Positions 12,532 through 23,900 of a DNA stretch of 64,000 nucleotides are shown here, piece after piece. The number at the start of each line of letters is the position of its first letter. Position 1 is the stretch's first letter. A program made the position numbers and the translations under genes. The notes under the pieces are model-generated. The model was not told the origin of the DNA. It did no database searches and saw nothing but the letters and a program-made list of their open reading frames with translations. The DNA comes from Rhynchopus euleeides (Eukaryota > Euglenozoa > Diplonemea > Diplonemida > Diplonemidae). Where the stretch lies: the NCBI GenBank assembly GCA_963210315.1, contig OY723249.1:2046569-2110568 (forward strand), given 5' to 3'.

Positions 12532-13027
12532 CACACACGTGCGTGAACTTTCTGTGCCGTTTGCCGGATCTTCTCTGTTCCTAACATCCCGGGGCGTGTG
12601 TGCATTACATACCCATGCCCTTTTTCACGCATTTCCCCCGGAGCGTGGCCCCCCACCCACCCATGTACCCCTCGTGGGCGTCGGGCCATCTCCGTAACTA
12701 ACCCAAGCTTCCACATGCCCAAACTGATAATGGCCGATGTGGGGCGGGGTGCGTGACGGTCAGTAGAGTGTGTCAAGCCAGGCTTCACCTTGTAGATTTG
12801 TCTGATTGTTCAGCGAGGCTGGCGGGGAAGGGGCATGTTCCGTGCCTTGCCCCCCCCCGCACACACACACACTGCACTGCCACTGACCGCACCACCCACC
12901 ATCACAACACACCACTAGATATCGTACACCCCTCAGTATCGACCCCCTCCCCTTCAGCCCCCCTCTCTCCCTCTCCCTCATCCTGTGCCCACCCCTCTAC
13001 GGTACTGCCCTCCTCTCGCCCACCCCA
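12532..13027. promoter_or_regulatory. Intergenic spacer with pyrimidine tract and candidate spliced-leader acceptor
   Basis: The spacer becomes C/T-rich over 12850-13026 and ends in CACCCCAG at 13028, 65 nt before the next start codon. The intervening leader has a five-codon upstream frame (ATG at 13058, stop ending 13075). The pattern fits trans-splicing of a downstream cistron; no spliced-leader junction is visible in genomic DNA, so this is inference. Confidence 0.4.
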
Positions 13028-13093
13028 GGGCAGGACTGCACAGCGCCTCGCAGCCTCATGGTGGTTGCGCGGTAGCACGGCGGCGGCGGTGCG

Positions 13094-16000
13094 ATGGAGG
13101 TGCAGTCCCCCGAGGCGCAGCCCCAGCCCTTCGGTGCTGAGGGGGGTGCTCGCGATGGGCAGGCGGAGTATGCGCAGCTGATGCGACTGGCGAAGCAGCA
13201 TGACGAGTGCGGGAAGGTCTCGCAGGGGCTGCGGGTGCGCGAGCAGCTTCTGCTGTGTGCAAAGCGGACGTTTGGCGACCATAGCCCCGAGCTGCAGCAT
13301 GTTTGCGAGTCGTTTGTGATACGATGCAACCAGGCGGCGATGTCGATGCTGAAGGATGAGCAGATTGATGCATGCTTCCAGCTGCTGCGCAAGGCAGACA
13401 TCCTGTCAGACAAAAGCAGCGTGCTTGCGTCTTCCCCTGCAGCTCGCCTGCGGTGTCGCGCCGTGACGCTCAACAACCTGGGACTGTTCTACCGCAACAG
13501 GGGGCAGCCGCACGCAGCGCTGAACAGCCTGGAGCAGGCACTGGAGATTGAGGAGGCGACGTATGACGACCACTCGGAGAACCCGTCTGCGACGCTGCTC
13601 AACATATGCGCCGTGCTGTCGTCGATGGGGAGGCACCACGAGGCACTGGCGTACGCCCGCCGCGCCCTCGGGTCCCTCAGCAAGCGGGGGAAGCATGCGG
13701 CACGGTTCGGCTCCCCCGTCGCGCCGTCGCACCACACGATGCTCGCCGTGGCCCACCACTCCGTGGGGTGCCAATACGAAGGCATCAAGATGTACGCCAA
13801 GGCTGCAGAGGAGTATGCAGCGGCAGCCACGGCGGCGCGCCAGGCAGGCTCTGCAGACCATGAGTACTGCCATGCATATGCCGCAGCGGTGAGCAAGGCG
13901 AGGGCGTCGGGCAAGGTGCACGAGAGTGCGCTGCCGCAGCTCTCGCCGGAGTCACGCGAGGACCGGATGCTGCGCATGCGCCACGGCAACAGCAGCGCGG
14001 TCAGCCCAGGCAAGGGTCGCCCCCTAACGGGGAGCACCAATGCATCGCACGGGCTGTCCTCCACCCCGGGTTCCACATTCAACATGTCACGCCCGCCCTC
14101 TGCGCGCCGGAGTGCAGGGTCGACACGGCGCAACCTGCCCAAGGTCCACTCCGCACCGGGGCACCGCCCCCGCCCTCCGCAGCACGACGACACCGCCACC
14201 CCACAGCCCCCGTCAAGCCGCAGGCCGCAGTCCGGAGGGGCGACGAAGCGCACACACCACTACCACGGCAGGGTGCAGGCCCCTAGTGTGCGGCCTGCAG
14301 CAGATGCGTATGCCGCGCTCGGGGGGCTGCCTGACGGGGGGTTGGAGCCGCAGCCCCCGAAGGGGCAGGCGGTGCCGACGTCTGCCGCGAGGCATGCGTA
14401 TAACCTTGTGTATAAGCCGGCGGCAAACCTTGTGGACAACCTCTCGCAGTCGCACCTGGAGGCCTTTGCGGAGCTGGAGCAGCTGTCGATGTCGCGGCTC
14501 AAGCAGGCGGGTGACGTCCCGCATGCCCCCCGCCGCCCGCAGTCGAGTGGGTCGTCGTCGTCGCGGGCGCGGGCGCGTGTGCCCACGCCGACAGAGGCGC
14601 GGCTTGACATTGATGTAAGCGATGCGATGCTGTCCATCACGCCGAAGCCGCAGCAGCATATTCAGCGCCCGCAGCGTGACGGGGGGTGGGACTCCCCAAA
14701 GAAGGATGCGCCTGACAACATGTCGCATGCGTCCGAAGTGTCGAGCGAGAGGAGCGGTGCCGAGGAGGTGGATACGCCGATGGTGGTGTCGCCGCAGGAG
14801 TCTGGGGATCTCTCGTCGCAGTCGCACCATTCCGACGGCGGGCACACGCCGCCTGCCGAGGGCCCTGTGCTGGAGGGTGTGAAGCGGGCCAGCTTGTCTG
14901 CCAGCTTGGGGGCGGTTACCGACGCAATGGACTGCACCATTGTGATCGATGAGGATCTGCTGTTCGATGCGGCTGTCAGCGCCACCCTCGTGTGTGTGTG
15001 TGCTGGGATGCAGGTCTGGCCGTGCGATGCCATGGTGGAGCTGGGTGTGACGGATGACGATGTGCCCGTGGCCCCCCAGTTCCTGCAGAGCCGCGTTGCC
15101 AGCCTGCCTTCGGATGTGGACGTCTCGCAGCCACCCTCCCCCATGTCTGCCGCCCCCTCAGAGGGGAGGGCCTCTCGGACATCGGACGCAGGGACCCGCA
15201 GCCTTGTGCCCCGCAAGGACCTTGTCTCGAAGGTGGTTGCGCTTGGGGCTGAGCTGGACTCGCTGCACGAGCGCCTCCTCGAGAAGTGCGTCGAAGGCAG
15301 GGCACGCGAGCGGGTGGAACGCGAGAAGGCCCGGCAGAAGCGGTGCGGGGCTGCATTGGATATACAGCGCATATGGCGCGGGTGCCTCGGCAAGCGCAAG
15401 TGGCAGGGGGAGCAGTTCACTGCCGACGAGATGCGAAGGATTGCGAGGCTGCAGATGCTGCAGGAGCAGTCGGCGGCAGGCAGCATACAGCGCAGCTTCA
15501 GGGTCTTCCAGGCCAAGAGGGTCAGGGGCGAGAAGGCATACGCTGCGCATGTGAAACATGAAGAACACATTCGTCTCGCAGCGACTCTCATTCAAAGCGC
15601 GGCACGCGAGAAGCTTGCGAAGATGCTGCTTTTAGCCACCCGCGATCGCCGCCTTGACCGTGCTGTCCGCTTTGCACAGTCGCTTTGGCGTGGGAGGGAT
15701 GCACGCACGACCTTCAACCTGATCAAGAAGGAGTGGCAAGAGAAGAAGAAGGTATGCAGGGTGGCTTTGAGGTGGGCAGCCCTACCCGGGCCCCGCCAGG
15801 TTTCTGCCCCGGGTGTTCCCTTGCCACCCTTCCCACGGGGGGTTCCTGCGCTTGCTCAGCACACACGCCATCCCCTCAACCCGGCAGATCATTGAGTTCG
15901 GCAGTGCGTCGCGCATCCAGGTGTGGTGGCGCCGCATCCTCGGGCGCCGCAGGCGGGAGGAGACATTCCAGCAGCAGTGGTCGGTATGCAGTGCTGCGGT

Positions 16001-18745
16001 GGCGGTGCCAACCCCTGCCCTACAGGAGCTTGTTCGTGAGTGCAAGCCGTCTTACGCTGCGAGCAGGATTCAGATGTGGTGGCGTTGGACTTCTTTTGAG
16101 CGCCGGTTTGTCGCATCTGTCAAGAAGGTGACATTCGAGCGGGCGCGGCAGCGGCAGGTATGCTGTGGGCACAGGCACCGCGCGGCAACACCATGCCTTT
16201 CTCTGCAGATCGCCGCAGAAACGGAGCGCGTGAAGCAGCTTCAGCTCGCATCCGTGAGGTGCATCCAGAGGTCCTCCCGTGTGTTCCTGTCCCGTCGCCA
16301 GCTGAGCACTCTGCAAGAGCGAGACCTGGAGCGCAAGGTATGTCTAATGGGTGGTGGGGTGGTGTTGTGTGCCTCTGTTGCACGTGGTTGCATGCCTCCG
16401 CTTCTTCGCAGATCGACTACTTGGAGCATGAGGAGCGCGACTTTGCATCCCGTGTGATGCAGTCATTCGCGCGCATCGTGCATGCACGCAAGGTGGTGCG
16501 GAGGCGGCAGCAGGAGGTATGTGTGGGCACTCTACAGCGTGGCACTGATTCACTACAGATTGCTGAGTACGCTGCGCTGGAGGCATGGAAGCGGTCTAAG
16601 GATGAGCAGCGGCGTGCAGAGGAGGAGACGACACGCCGGCTGCACCTGGCAGCGTCGCGCATCCAAACGCACTGGCGCAGATACCATGGGTTCAAGGTAG
16701 AGTGGAACAGGCGCCTTGCAGAGCTGCTGTCCTGGGAGCAGCAGTGCGCTGGAGACGCCACACGCATCGCGAAGATATGGCGCGGCTACGTTGTGCGGAG
16801 GCAGACTGCACCGCTGCTGCGTGAGCAGGCTGCCCGCAGGTTGGGTGCCACGGTCATCCAGCGTGGGTGGCGGTGTGCAGCTGCGCGTGCGTCAAGGAGG
16901 AGGTGCGTATCTGAGTCTGCTGCTGTGCGGCGCCGCCGCATTGTGGCAGAGACAGGCGACGTGGTGCACTACAGGGAAGCAGAGAGGGCGCGCCAGCAGA
17001 GCCTCGCAGACCATGCATCCGTCTTGCAGGCATTCTGCCTCGCTCTCGCTGACCATCGCCACATGTGTACCAAAGCAGCGGCACTGCATCACCTCAGAAC
17101 TGCTACCGCAGCGCGTATCCAGCTGTGGTGGCGTTGCGTCGCTGCACGGCGTGAGGTGAAGAGGCGGGCGCGCGCTGTGGCAGCCTCGCGCGACGAGGAG
17201 GAGGAGGCATTCACAGCCATGCGGATTGAAGAGGAGGCTGCCCGTGCACATGCCCTGCAGCGTCATGCGGAGCTGCTCGACTCAGCGGCACAGGTGCCTC
17301 AGGCCTTCAGCCGTGCCCTCATCGCAAGAGGTGAGGTCGAGTCGCTGCAGCACAGGCGTGCCTCCTGCACCCTGCTCCAGGCGGCATGCCGCAGCAAGCT
17401 GAGTGCACTGCGCACGTCCGCCTACCGCCGTGCCACGGCCTTCGTCCTGTTTGCTGAGGCGTGGGTCCCCGAGGAGTCAGCCCGCAGTGCGGTGGACCTG
17501 GAGCAGGCGACGGCTGCGCAGGAGCTCCAGATGCTGCTCACCAACGCCTTGCGGCAGGCTGAGGAACTCAACTCCGAGCGGGTGCGCAGCGCAGCCTCGT
17601 TGACCGTGCAGCTGGCATGGCGCTGCTGCACCGCACGCAGGGCCGTGCAGGCGAGACGCTGTGCACTGGAGACCATGTTTGTTGCAGAAGAGGCCCGCTT
17701 CAACACTGCAGAAACAGTGCAAGCGTACGCCCTCGCACAGCTCAGCACGGCTGACACGCAGCCCATGCACAAACCCTGCATGCAGGCTGTGCCCGAGGAA
17801 CCTGTGCCTGTGCCTGTGCCCGAGACTGAGACTGTGCCTGTGGCTGTACCCGAGCCAGAGCCAGAGCCAGCGGCTGCCCCCCTTCCGGAGGAACCCGCAG
17901 CTGCTGAGGAGGTGGCACCCATACCGCCGGCTTGCATCGACCCCCGCATTAATGTGAGTGCGCGTCTGCTGCAGGGCTTCTTCCGCATGCTGCTCGTCCG
18001 CAAGCAGGTGCGTGCCGACGCCAGGCTTCGCGCGGCGGAGCTGCGCGACACTGTCGAGTGTGAGGCCGTGGTGATGCTGCAGAGCTTCCTGCGGTCGCTG
18101 CGTGTCCGGCAGGAAGCCCTCCAGCTGGCCAACCAGCGCCAGGCTGAGGACCAGAAGTGTGTCGAACACGATGCGGCGTTGGCAATTCAGAGTGTCGGGC
18201 GAGGCTGGCTGGCCAGACGCCGCTACCGTGCGCTCTGCAGGCAGCACGAGGCGAGCCGCAGGATCCTGAGGGCTCTCCTCGTGGCAGGAGCGAAGGTGAG
18301 CATGCGGCGCCGTGCTGCACAGCGGCGTGTGCACCATGCACAGGTCTCACGGTTCGACGCTGTGTGCGTCATCCAGGCAGCAGCGCGTGAGAAACACGCA
18401 CGCAACGAAGTGTGCACGCGCCGCGCACAGCGTGCACATGAGTATGCGCATACCATCCAGGATGAGGCGGCGCATGTCATCGCAAAGTTCATGCGGCGTG
18501 CAGCAGCACGATCGCTGCTTGGGGGCCGTGCGACTTCCAATGCAAGCATTGTCCGTGAGGAGGCATGCATCGCCATCCAAGCGTTCGCCCGGGGGTGCGC
18601 GGTGCGCCAGGCTGCGAACCCCCTGTTTGAAAAGCGGCGGAGGGCAGCCCAAGCCCTCGCACTGCAGGAGGAGCGTGTGTTTGCCTGCCTCACTATCCAG
18701 GCGTGGTTCCGTGGCTGCCTCCAGCGGCTCGGGCGCCTGCAGTAG
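13094..18745 (+). CDS. TPR and multi-IQ-motif scaffold protein (6 exons)
   Basis: Exons are 13094-15751, 15888-15983, 16026-16157, 16209-16337, 16412-16516 and 16559-18745, giving about 1768 residues. All five introns start GTATG, end CAG and are phase 0; four are 42-74 nt. Residues about 30-270 are tetratricopeptide repeats (AVTLNNLGLFYRNRGQ and ALSSLEQ-type helices). A long Ser/Pro/Arg low-complexity linker follows. From about residue 750 to the end I count roughly 20 IQ-type helices, such as AALDIQRIWRGCLGKRK, ASRIQVWWRRILGRRR and ALAIQSVGRGWLARRR. IQ motifs bind calmodulin or EF-hand light chains, so a cytoskeletal or flagellar scaffold is likely, but no named orthologue is recognised. 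A short Pro/Glu/Val repeat (PVPVPETE...) interrupts the IQ array near nucleotides 17800-17880. The start is the first ATG in frame after the AG at 13028. Confidence 0.85.
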
Positions 18746-19503
18746 GCCAGCTGCCACAAGCAGCGCCCCCAGCCCCGTTTGTCTGGCCCAAAAAGCCGCA
18801 AGCCCCGCGATAGCCGGAGTTTTGTGGCTCCAGTGTATCTTCTTTCGCCCGGCGTGACTTGTTTTGCCCTACACAGCCTATTGTCCAACAGACAGGCCGG
18901 CACCTCCTGGCGAGGTCTCGATACTCTTGACGCTCTCCCTGCCGCAGAGTGAAGGGGCCGGCTCTGTCCACCTTACTGTTCTCTCCTTTCCTACCCGCCA
19001 GTGTGGTTTGTCTGGCCCAAACGCTCTAAAACCCGCATTTACCCGGCACGCTGTAATACACACATGCTACACCTCGGAGACGGCTGCACCCCCTCCCACC
19101 CCGACCCCCTCCTCGCTTCTTCAACCTCGACATCCAGGTCTTCTTCGTTCTTCGCTCGCTCTGTCCTTTGTGATCAAAAATGTATAGGGATGTTGTTTGT
19201 GCGCCAAAGACGGGTTATCCCCGCATACGTACGTTTCGCCACAGAATACAAAGTTGCATATTCACGTCAGCATCCCCCTTCCAGAGGGCTCGTATGTTCA
19301 AACAAAACCTGGCATCTTTTCACTCACCACGTAGACACCCACACCCTCTCGCCACGCCAACTGCAGACGCTTCTACTCCCAATACACCACAGTCGAGATA
19401 CAAAAGAGACGCAGTGCTGCCGGCATCACTGCAGAGGTTGTCCCACCGTCAGGCGCTCTGCCGCAAGGCACCACAGAACAGCACCGCACAGCAGACCCTC
19501 GGC
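18746..19503. promoter_or_regulatory. Intergenic spacer and 5' leader of the aminotransferase
   Basis: No gene seen. The sequence GTTTGTCTGGCCCAAA occurs twice (about 18777 and 19003) in different surroundings. Pyrimidine-rich DNA leads to CTGCAG ending at 19366, a candidate spliced-leader acceptor; no ATG occurs in any frame between it and the ATG at 19504. Confidence 0.45.
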
Positions 19504-20928
19504 ATGTCGCCCATCAGGAGGTCCACCTCGCAGAGCCGCAAGGCGCTCAGCACGATGACGAATGCGGCGATGCAGCTGCGCGCTCCGCGCAAGACGATTG
19601 AGGCAGTGCAGATGAAGATGCAGCCGCACAGGGTCCAGCAGCAGGAGGGCGTGCTGAGCAAGGTGTGGGCGCGCAGCACAGAGCTCTGCATCGAGAGGGC
19701 ACAGGGGATGTACGTCTACGATGTGGATGGAAACCGGTACGCTGACCTTGCGGCGGGCATTGCTGTCACCAACACCGGGCACTGCCACCCACACGTGGTG
19801 CGTGCAGTGCAGGAGCAGGCGGCGAAGATGCTGCACTGCCAGATCAACAACTACCACAACGGGCCCCTCTATGAGCTGACGCGGCGCCTGGGGGCTGTGC
19901 TGCCGGAGGGTGTGAACCACATCTACTACGACAACACGGGCACAGCCGGGATCGAGGCTGCCGTGAAGATGGTGCGGCAGGCGACACAGCGGCCGAACAT
20001 CATCACCCTCTTTGGGGGCATGCACGGCAGGTCCGCGATGTGCAGCGCCATGACGACGAACCACTCCATCCGCAACCCTGTGTACTACCCGCTGCCCTCG
20101 GGGGTCTACTGCGCACCCTTCCCCACCCCCTTTCGGTGGGGGTGCACGGAGGAGGAGGCGACGGAGCGCGCCCTGTCGGGGCTGCACGACGTTCTGCGTG
20201 CGCAGGTGCGTGCGGAGCAGGTCGCAGCTGTCATTTTCGAGCCCATCCTGGGCGAGGGCGGCTTCTACCCTGTCACCCGGGAGTATTACCGCGCGGTGCG
20301 GGAGCTGTGCAACGAGCACGGCATGCTGCTGATCATGGATGAGGTGCAGGCGGGGTACGGCCGCTCCGGCAAGATGTGGGGCCACCAGCACTTCTCCGAG
20401 CCGGACACACACCCCGATGTGATCGTGGCCTCCAAGGGTCTCGCCTCGGGGATGCCGCTCAGCGTGGTGGCCGCCACCGAGAAGGTGATGGACACCTTCA
20501 CCCCAGGCACGCACGGCGGCACCTTCAACGGGAACCCGGTGTCGCTCGCAGCGGCAATCGCCACGCTGGATGTCTTCGAGAATGAGAACCTCGTGCAGAA
20601 CTCAGCACGGCAGGGCGCTGTGATGGAGTACATCCTCCGTGACTCCTTTGGGAAGCACATGCCGCGTGCCGAGATTCGCGGCAAGGGTCTGATGCTGGGC
20701 ATCGACTGCGTTGACGATCAGGGGCGCCCCTCAGCTGAGGCCGCGCAGTATATCAAGACGCACTGCCTGCAGAAGTCCAACACCATCGTGCTCATGCCGA
20801 CAGGGTTCGATGGCAACATTCTCCGTGTGATGCCCCCGCTGATCATCGACGAGGTGCAGGCGACACAGGGCGCAGAGGCGCTCGGCAATGCTGTGCGCGA
20901 CTGGAGGAACAAAGTTAGCCTGGCGTGA
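19504..20928 (+). CDS. Class III PLP aminotransferase, GABA transaminase-like, probably mitochondrial
   Basis: This single-exon gene encodes 474 residues, a normal length for the family plus a presequence. The frame is open upstream to 19180, but 19504 is the first ATG after the acceptor-like AG at 19366 and gives a Ser/Arg-rich acid-poor N-terminus (MSPIRRSTSQSRKALST) like a mitochondrial targeting peptide. Family motifs appear in order: DLAAGIAVTNTGHCHP, FGGMHGRS around the ring-stacking His, FEPILGEGGFY, MDEVQAGYGRSGKMW with the PLP-nitrogen Asp at 279, and ASKGLASGMPL with the Schiff-base Lys at 311. The last segment THGGTFNGNP binds phosphate in homologues. The usual GSEA phosphate loop reads NTGTAGIEA, a small departure. 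Overall similarity is closest to 4-aminobutyrate aminotransferases, but substrate cannot be fixed from sequence; ornithine or beta-alanine type enzymes are alternatives. Confidence 0.9.
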   Translation: MSPIRRSTSQSRKALSTMTNAAMQLRAPRKTIEAVQMKMQPHRVQQQEGVLSKVWARSTELCIERAQGMYVYDVDGNRYADLAAGIAVTNTGHCHPHVVRAVQEQAAKMLHCQINNYHNGPLYELTRRLGAVLPEGVNHIYYDNTGTAGIEAAVKMVRQATQRPNIITLFGGMHGRSAMCSAMTTNHSIRNPVYYPLPSGVYCAPFPTPFRWGCTEEEATERALSGLHDVLRAQVRAEQVAAVIFEPILGEGGFYPVTREYYRAVRELCNEHGMLLIMDEVQAGYGRSGKMWGHQHFSEPDTHPDVIVASKGLASGMPLSVVAATEKVMDTFTPGTHGGTFNGNPVSLAAAIATLDVFENENLVQNSARQGAVMEYILRDSFGKHMPRAEIRGKGLMLGIDCVDDQGRPSAEAAQYIKTHCLQKSNTIVLMPTGFDGNILRVMPPLIIDEVQATQGAEALGNAVRDWRNKVSLA

Positions 20929-23900
20929 TACCCCCCCCCACCCACCCCCTCACCCCGCCCCGGTTGTGTGTTCCGGCGATGGCAAAGCGTCGTGTCGCGC
21001 CCCCGCAGTCCTCCCCGTATATTTCCCCCTCTTGCCGCTCTCCATTACACTTCTCCTTCCCGATTGGGGCTCGTGAGGGGAGGGAGGTATGTTTGTTGGT
21101 ATTTTATTGTGTTTTTTTATTCCACTTCCCGCAGTCCTACTCATCCTTGCCCGCCCCTCCCCTCCCCTCCCACCCCCGCCCCATCCCAAATACAAAAAGG
21201 AAAGGAATCGTTGGGTTGCGGATTGGAGTTTGATTGGGTTAGCGTGCTGGCATCACCGAGTGTTCCCTAGAGTACACAACGTGAGAACCGGGCCCGCTGT
21301 CCTACTCCCACTCGACGTGGCACCCACACGGGGTTTGTGGGTTGAGATTTGATTGGGTTGGTGAATATGGCATCGCACAGTGCCTACTCTGGCTGTGTTG
21401 CACGTCACGTTGGTCGATGCCAAAATATGGAGGAGTCGTGGGGTGGGAAACGGGGGGCGGCGGGCGGCGGGGGGTGCAAACGGCGTGTGGCGTGCGGGTT
21501 GCCGTGCAACCGGGCACGAGAATGCCTCGTTTATGTTTCTGTTGCAGCACAAATTGCGCCGCCAGCACACAGCACTCTTCGTCTGCCTCGTTCCCCCCCT
21601 CCCTTCTCCCTCCCAAATAGAAACGGCTTGTGCCCAAAAGTATTCTCTTCCCATAGATTGAAGCTCTCTTCAGATGTGCCGCAGGGTGAAGCCTTGCGGA
21701 AGGAGTTGTTGTTGGTGAGGGAGGAGGATGAGGGGGGGCCTGGGTTTGGGCCCTTTTCGGTGATTCGGGATGCTGATGACCCATAACCCCTTGCCATCCG
21801 CATCACACGATTCTGCAGGAAGCGGAAGTGTCTGCGACATTTTACTCAAGCAAAAGTTGGCAGGGGGGATGTTGGGGTTGAAAAGGTCTCGACGAGACGC
21901 GTGCCTTTGTTTTGGAGCAAAAAAAATCTTGGTTGTCTTTTTCTTCCGGAATCTTGTTTGATGTTGCCCCAGGACGACGGTTAACCCCTCGCAGAGCAGA
22001 GGGGAACTCGACGGAAGGGCATTATTTTTTCGAGCGCTGCTGGCTCACGGGGCTCCCCCAGGGTCGCCTCTTTTTTTTGATAGTTTGGTCACAATGGCGG
22101 AGTAAACTGTGGAACCTTTCTGTGACTTCCCCCCCTCATCTAGTTTGCAGCTGTTTTGTCTCCGCACGTTGTATTTTTTTTGTTTTGATTTTGCATCCTG
22201 CATACATAACGTGTCCTCTTTTTCTATTGTGGCCAACGAAATATACCAAACACGCCATGCAAATTTAAAATCCACCGGATTTGGTTCTTTTTCGTGCGTG
22301 TTGCACAGCGTTGCATCTTAACTCACCCGATATGTATAAAGAACGGTCGAACTTCATCAGTGGTGTCAAGCCATTCGGCTTGACCAGATTACTGTTGCCA
22401 ATGAATTGACTACTTGTATAATCGACCAACCCCCTCAAGGTCAATTCAAGGGATTTTGGTGTGCGTCTGGGAGAGGGGACATCCCTAACAATATGTCAAC
22501 CCTCCCAGGCACCCGCCTGCCGAAGTTCCGTCCACTCCAACAATGTAACCTTGATGTCGAAATACTTTTCGTCTGGTCTGTGCCCTGTGCGTCATGCTGA
22601 ATAGGAGAAGCACGCCCGCATCTCCCGTACCGTTCTTGTTGTCTTATTCACAGAGCCAGCTGTATTATTATACTGTATCCGTTCATCTCAAGCAAATACC
22701 GCAAAAAAACAAGGATAAATTATTTCACCAACCACGACTCGTTCAGGGGGGAGAAGACAAGAGATAGGCGTGTTGCCGCAAGGAAAACCTGCACTGCCGT
22801 CTCTGCTGTCTGTGCTGATATGCCCATTGCATTGTGTGCCTCACGCACGTTTCGTTTTTTTGGAACGCAAGGTGCGTGGGGCGTGCCACAGCTAACCCCT
22901 GGTTGCACCACCATAAGTTCTTGCCCCGAAGACCGGCGCTGGGACTTTGAGGGGGGAAGAGGGCAGGGGCGCGTGTGTGTTTTTCACCAACTCTAGTGCC
23001 CAGGCACACAGCCCCTCCTCCGTCTGCCCCGCCTTTCTGGCCCCCAACGCCGCTGTTATTCAGCCACGCATATCCCACAAGCCCCACCCTCTAACTTGTC
23101 TTGCCGTTGATACTGTCGGTGTCCTTTTCCTTTGGCGACCTTCCCCCCTCCCCAGCTTCCTGCCACGAAACCCCCCCCCCCCCCAACCTGCAAAGCAAAA
23201 GCGACGATCCGGTCGGGGGAGGAATTGGGGTTGTCCGATATTTCCCTCACACCACCACACCATAGCCCCCACCCCCACCCTCGCAGTGATGACCATTGGT
23301 CATATGGCCCATTGCGGTATATGGCCTCGATCAGCCACTGCTCCGCTGGAGCATGTGTTCGTGGGGAGGGAGGGAGGGCAGGTTCGTATTTCTGTCCAGG
23401 ATGTCGAGCTGTCGAGTGCATCATATCGTTCATGATGCGCTCGACAGCAAGCCAACTATCGGCATGCGTGATTGCAGCCAGTGGAGTTCGTGTCATGGCG
23501 GTGTGCTCGGTGCGTCTTACACCACTCCAATGAGGCACGTGCATCTGTGTAATCATCCGGTGAACAAAGAAGGGGGGGCAGAGGCAATGCCACCGTGCAC
23601 CAGAAGAACCTGGGACAGCAGCTCCTCTCCACGGGGCTGCGATGTGCACGGTAAAAAAATCGTTTAAATCGCGGGCGAGGGGCCATGAGGGTCTTCGCTA
23701 CGGTGGGGTTTTTACGGTGAATTTCCTCCGGTTGAATGCCTGGACCCGAGGAGGACCAACGCCGGGCTTTTTCGAAAAAGTTGGTGATGGGTAGCTCGCT
23801 CGTGGAGGTGCACTGGCAATCCACACGTTATGGCACCACAACCGTCGCTCCACGCAGGGGTGCGGGGAGGTGGGTGCATGTGTGTGCTCCACCCATCCCT

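Noticed and set aside
13406..15591. Long minus-strand frames opposite the TPR/IQ gene
   Set aside because: Shadows caused by high GC; Arg/His-rich translations without motifs, while the + strand has clear domains and introns.
19180..19503. Upstream extension of the aminotransferase
   Set aside because: The region contains pyrimidine tracts and acceptor AGs typical of 5' spacers, and the downstream ATG gives a proper mitochondrial presequence.
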